Positions 6,801 through 9,748 of a stretch of DNA of 9,748 nucleotides are shown here, piece after piece; position 1 is the first letter of the stretch; each line of letters starts with the position of its first letter. The position numbers were made by a program, and so were the translations under genes. Source of the DNA: an uncultured Flavobacteriaceae bacterium. Lineage in GTDB: Bacteria > Bacteroidota > Bacteroidia > Flavobacteriales > Flavobacteriaceae. Location: positions 1 to 9,748 of the forward strand of contig CALZKX010000150.1 of assembly GCA_945788155.1 (NCBI GenBank), given 5' to 3'. Under the pieces are notes generated by a model, which was not told the DNA's origin, ran no database searches, and saw nothing but the letters and a program-made list of their open reading frames with translations.

Positions 6801-6945
6801 TTTATAAAATCCAAGATTCTACATATTGTTAACTACATTGGTTATAAATCTATCTTAAAGTTTTTTATTCTTCGTTCTAAAAATGCTATTTTGGCATAGT
6901 TTTTCGTTCTCCATATAATTATGGATCATTAATTAATCCCAAACC
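6801..6945 (+). promoter_or_regulatory. Intergenic region with probable promoter of the GH3/beta-lactamase gene
   Basis: This 145-bp AT-rich gap has no small gene that I can support. It is the widest gap in the window, so the downstream gene probably has its own promoter. A one-base-short relative of the -7 box, TATTTTG, lies at 6887-6893, with no good -33 element. A short inverted repeat, CCATA-taat-TATGG, lies at 6911-6924 in the presumed leader. A T-run at 6861-6866 is not preceded by a GC-rich stem, and the best pairing found (AGATT at 6815 with AATCT at 6846) is only 5 bp, so I call no intrinsic terminator for serB. Confidence 0.35.
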
Positions 6946-9748
6946 ATGCGAAATATAACTTTACTATTGCTTTTTATTAGTGTATTTGTTTCAGCACAAA
7001 GCAATCATCCTTTGGCAACAAAAGACTTTGGCGCTCAGCAAAAATGGGTCGATAGTGTTTATAACTCGATGACTATTAAAGAAAAGGTTGGGCAATTATT
7101 TATGCCCATGGTTTTTTCTAGTCAAACTCCAAAAGAGCATCAAGAAATTATCAAACAAATTAAAGAAAATAAAATTGGTGGTCTTATATTTTCCAAAGGA
7201 GGGCCAATTAGACAAGCTAAATTAACAAACGAATATCAAGCAGCTTCAAAATTGCCAATGTTAATAAGCATCGATGCCGAATGGGGTTTAGGAATGCGGC
7301 TGGACTCAACAGTAAGCTTTCCTTGGAACATGACACTTGGGGCAATAAAAGACAATAAACTTATCAATAAAACAGGCTATAACATTGGAGAACATTGTAA
7401 ACGTTTGGGCATTCATTTTAATTTTGCGCCTGTGGTTGATATTAACACAAATCCAAAAAACCCAATTATTGGAAACAGATCTTTTGGCGAAGACCGCGGC
7501 AATGTCACCAATAAAGCCCTAGCTTTTATGCAGGGAATACAAGAAGCAGGTGTGTTAGCATCTGCAAAGCACTTTCCTGGTCATGGAGATACCGAAACAG
7601 ATTCGCATAAAACATTGCCTACTATAAATTTTAGCGAACAGCGAATAGATTCGGTTGAGTTATACCCTTACAAGCAGCTAATTAAAAACAACTTAGCAAG
7701 TGTGATGGTTGCACACCTAAACATTCCTAGTTTAGAACCTAAAGCAGGATTTCCTTCGACACTTTCAGAAAATATTGTAACCAACCTACTTAAAAAGAAA
7801 CTACAATTTAAAGGTTTAATAGTTACTGATGCTTTGAATATGAAAGGAGCTTCTAATTTCAGTAAATCTGAAGATGTAGATTTAGCAGCATTTAAGGCAG
7901 GAAATGATATGCTGTTGATTTCAGGGAATATTGCTAAAGGAATTGGCAAAATAACTGAAGCCTATAATGATGGAGACATTACTGAGGAGCGCTTAGCCCA
8001 TTCGGTAAAAAAAGTATTAATGGCTAAGTATAAAGTTGGTCTTAATAATTACAAACCAGTTGGAATGGTAAATTTAGTTGAAGATCTTAATCGTTTGCAA
8101 GATGGTGTTTTAAACGAGACACTTATCGAAAACGCCTTAACAGTCGTTAAAAACAATACTAATTTACTGCCTCTACGTAAGCTTGAAACAAAAACTATAG
8201 CGTATGTAAAACTAGGAGACGATAATGGTACAATTTTCCTAAATGAGCTAAAAAGATACACCAAGGTTCATGAAATATCTGCAAATAATTTGGATGAGCT
8301 TATTTCAAAACTCAATAATTATAATACCGTAATTGTTGGCTTTCATAAATCTAATAAAAGCCCATGGAAAGAATATAAATTTTCAAATAAAGAATTGGTT
8401 TGGTTGTATGAAATAGCCAGAACAAATACCACTATTTTATCTGTATTTGCAAAGCCTTATGCATTATTAGATTTAAAAACTAACGAGAACTTAGAAAGCA
8501 TCCTTGTTGCATATCAAAACAGCGCTATTGCTCAGCAAAAAGCAGCACAATTAATATTTGGTGCAATACCTTCAAAAGGTGTTTTACCAGTAACTTCTGG
8601 TGATGAATTTAAAGTTGGAGAAGGCATTCATTTTTCGTCTTTAAGTAGATTGAGTTATGGATTACCAGAAAGCGTAGGTGTGAATTCAAAAAAGTTAGCT
8701 AAACTAGATTCTGTGGCTCAATATGCTGTTGATTCAATAATGACTCCTGGAATACAATTATTAGTAGCTAGAAAAGGTAAAGTTGTTTATAATAAAAACT
8801 TTGGAAAACACACGTACCAAGGAAACCAAGAAGTGAGATTTTCTGATATTTATGATATAGCTTCGCTAACTAAAATCGTTGCTACATTACCATTAGTAAT
8901 GGAATTGGAAGAAAAAGGAATTATATCATTGGATAGTAAACTATCAGAGATTTTACCTGAGTTTAAAGGCACAAATAAAGAGGATGTTACAATCAAAGCA
9001 ATGCTGTCGCATTATGCACAATTAAAGCCTTGGATTCCTTTTTATGTAAACACCTTAGATTCGGTTACCAAAAAACCAGATGCAAAATATTATAGAAGAA
9101 AATTGAGTAAAAAATATGATATAGAAGTTGCTAATAAATTATTTTTAAGGTCTGATTATCAAGACTCTATTCAAGGAATTATAAAAGATAGTGATATGTT
9201 GGAACGATTAAGATATCGTTACAGCGATTTACCTTATTACATTTTAAAGAAATTTATTGAGAAACATTACGACCAACCTCTGGATAAATTGGTGCAACAG
9301 CATTTTTATAAGCCTTTAGGTGCTAATTATACAACCTATAAGCCAAGGGAAAGATTTAGCAAAACACAGATCGTACCTAGCGAAATGGATGACTATTTTA
9401 GATATCAGGAAGTTCATGGTTATGTACATGATATGGGAGCAGCAATGCAAAATGGTGTAGGTGGTCATGCAGGAGTTTTTAGTAATGCCAATGATATTGC
9501 AAAGATTATGCAAATGTATTTGCAAAAAGGCTATTATGGAGGTCATAGGTATTTTAAAACAGAAACCTTAGATAAGTTTAATGAGTGTTACTATTGCGAA
9601 AGTGATAATAGGCGAGGCGTTGGTTTTGATAAACCACAACTGGACGAAGAAGGCCCAACATGTGGTTGTGTGTCTATGACAAGTTTTGGGCATTCAGGAT
9701 TTACAGGAACTTATGCTTGGGCAGATCCCGAAGCAGAAATTGTATATG
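6946..9748 (+). CDS. GH3 NagZ-type beta-N-acetylhexosaminidase fused to a serine beta-lactamase/esterase domain (partial, 3' end missing)
   Basis: The frame is open from ATG 6946 to the window edge: 934 codons plus one base. A signal peptide (1-17, ITLLLLFISVFVSA then QS) exports it. The GH3 catalytic domain (about 31-365) has the NagZ signature KHFPGHGDTETDSH at 208-221, with the D219/H221 dyad, and nucleophile D295 in VTDALNMKG. It should remove beta-linked N-acetylglucosamine from muropeptides. A GH3 C-terminal alpha/beta domain follows (about 385-575), as in Bacillus two-domain NagZ. The third domain (about 590 onward) is PF00144-like, with S640-L-T-K643 (SxxK), Y759-S-D761 and H916-S-G918 (the KTG equivalent). 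This suggests a DD-peptidase, amidase or esterase acting on the same wall fragments, not antibiotic resistance. Four cysteines (C881, C884, C906, C908) precede the HSG motif. Such fusions are usually near 1000 residues, so probably only a few dozen residues are missing. Confidence 0.93.
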   Translation, partial: MRNITLLLLFISVFVSAQSNHPLATKDFGAQQKWVDSVYNSMTIKEKVGQLFMPMVFSSQTPKEHQEIIKQIKENKIGGLIFSKGGPIRQAKLTNEYQAASKLPMLISIDAEWGLGMRLDSTVSFPWNMTLGAIKDNKLINKTGYNIGEHCKRLGIHFNFAPVVDINTNPKNPIIGNRSFGEDRGNVTNKALAFMQGIQEAGVLASAKHFPGHGDTETDSHKTLPTINFSEQRIDSVELYPYKQLIKNNLASVMVAHLNIPSLEPKAGFPSTLSENIVTNLLKKKLQFKGLIVTDALNMKGASNFSKSEDVDLAAFKAGNDMLLISGNIAKGIGKITEAYNDGDITEERLAHSVKKVLMAKYKVGLNNYKPVGMVNLVEDLNRLQDGVLNETLIENALTVVKNNTNLLPLRKLETKTIAYVKLGDDNGTIFLNELKRYTKVHEISANNLDELISKLNNYNTVIVGFHKSNKSPWKEYKFSNKELVWLYEIARTNTTILSVFAKPYALLDLKTNENLESILVAYQNSAIAQQKAAQLIFGAIPSKGVLPVTSGDEFKVGEGIHFSSLSRLSYGLPESVGVNSKKLAKLDSVAQYAVDSIMTPGIQLLVARKGKVVYNKNFGKHTYQGNQEVRFSDIYDIASLTKIVATLPLVMELEEKGIISLDSKLSEILPEFKGTNKEDVTIKAMLSHYAQLKPWIPFYVNTLDSVTKKPDAKYYRRKLSKKYDIEVANKLFLRSDYQDSIQGIIKDSDMLERLRYRYSDLPYYILKKFIEKHYDQPLDKLVQQHFYKPLGANYTTYKPRERFSKTQIVPSEMDDYFRYQEVHGYVHDMGAAMQNGVGGHAGVFSNANDIAKIMQMYLQKGYYGGHRYFKTETLDKFNECYYCESDNRRGVGFDKPQLDEEGPTCGCVSMTSFGHSGFTGTYAWADPEAEIVY

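Noticed and set aside
6846..6875. Possible intrinsic terminator for serB at the T-run 6861-6866
   Set aside because: No stable GC-containing hairpin precedes the T-run; the best pairing found is about 5 bp across a 26-base loop.
9220..9228. Tyr-Ser-Asp in place of the classical Tyr-x-Asn motif of class C beta-lactamases
   Set aside because: YSD is common in the broad PF00144 esterase/peptidase group, so it argues against a true antibiotic-resistance lactamase but is not an anomaly.

Overview
The window looks like chromosomal DNA of a low-GC member of the Flavobacteriaceae (Bacteroidetes). The evidence is the AT-rich base composition, A-rich leaders without Shine-Dalgarno sites, a TAnnTTTG-type promoter element, and signal peptides ending in the flavobacterial 'S-Q' or 'A-Q' style. 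The protein set also fits: a SPOR-tailed amidase, a single-MCE MlaD protein, a two-ACT SerB, and a GH3/beta-lactamase fusion. The genus is not determined; a marine relative of Lacinutrix, Olleya or Winogradskyella would fit, but that is a guess.

Layout. The left edge holds the 5' end of a minus-strand gene for an exported protein, probably lptD (complement of 1-131). An 88-bp divergent gap follows. A run of seven plus-strand genes then spans 220-6800: an N-acetylmuramoyl-L-alanine amidase (AmiC type), an MCE-domain lipid-transport protein (MlaD type, TTG start), a membrane cytochrome-b/HdrC-like Fe-S protein, a CCG-domain HdrB-like Fe-S protein, an unrecognised secreted protein, a conserved 161-residue Bacteroidetes protein often mislabelled 'ABC transporter ATPase', and phosphoserine phosphatase SerB. 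Gaps are 11-51 bp and one junction overlaps by one base (TAATG), so much of the run is probably co-transcribed. After a 145-bp gap with no clear terminator comes a large gene cut by the right edge. It encodes a three-part exported protein: a NagZ-type GH3 beta-N-acetylhexosaminidase, a GH3 C-terminal domain and a serine beta-lactamase/esterase domain. It occupies 6946 to the end.

How it fits together. Most genes concern the cell envelope: LPS export (probable LptD), septal peptidoglycan cleavage (amidase), lipid trafficking (MlaD-like) and peptidoglycan or muropeptide processing (GH3/beta-lactamase). Between them lies a redox pair resembling heterodisulfide-reductase subunits (HdrE+HdrC fusion and HdrB), whose electron donor and acceptor cannot be read from the neighbourhood. 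SerB supplies serine.

I see no mobile element, CRISPR array, RNA gene, prophage or toxin/antitoxin system. Most of the window is conserved core genome. The parts least explained are the Hdr-like redox pair beside MlaD and the two function-unknown genes at 4442-5541.
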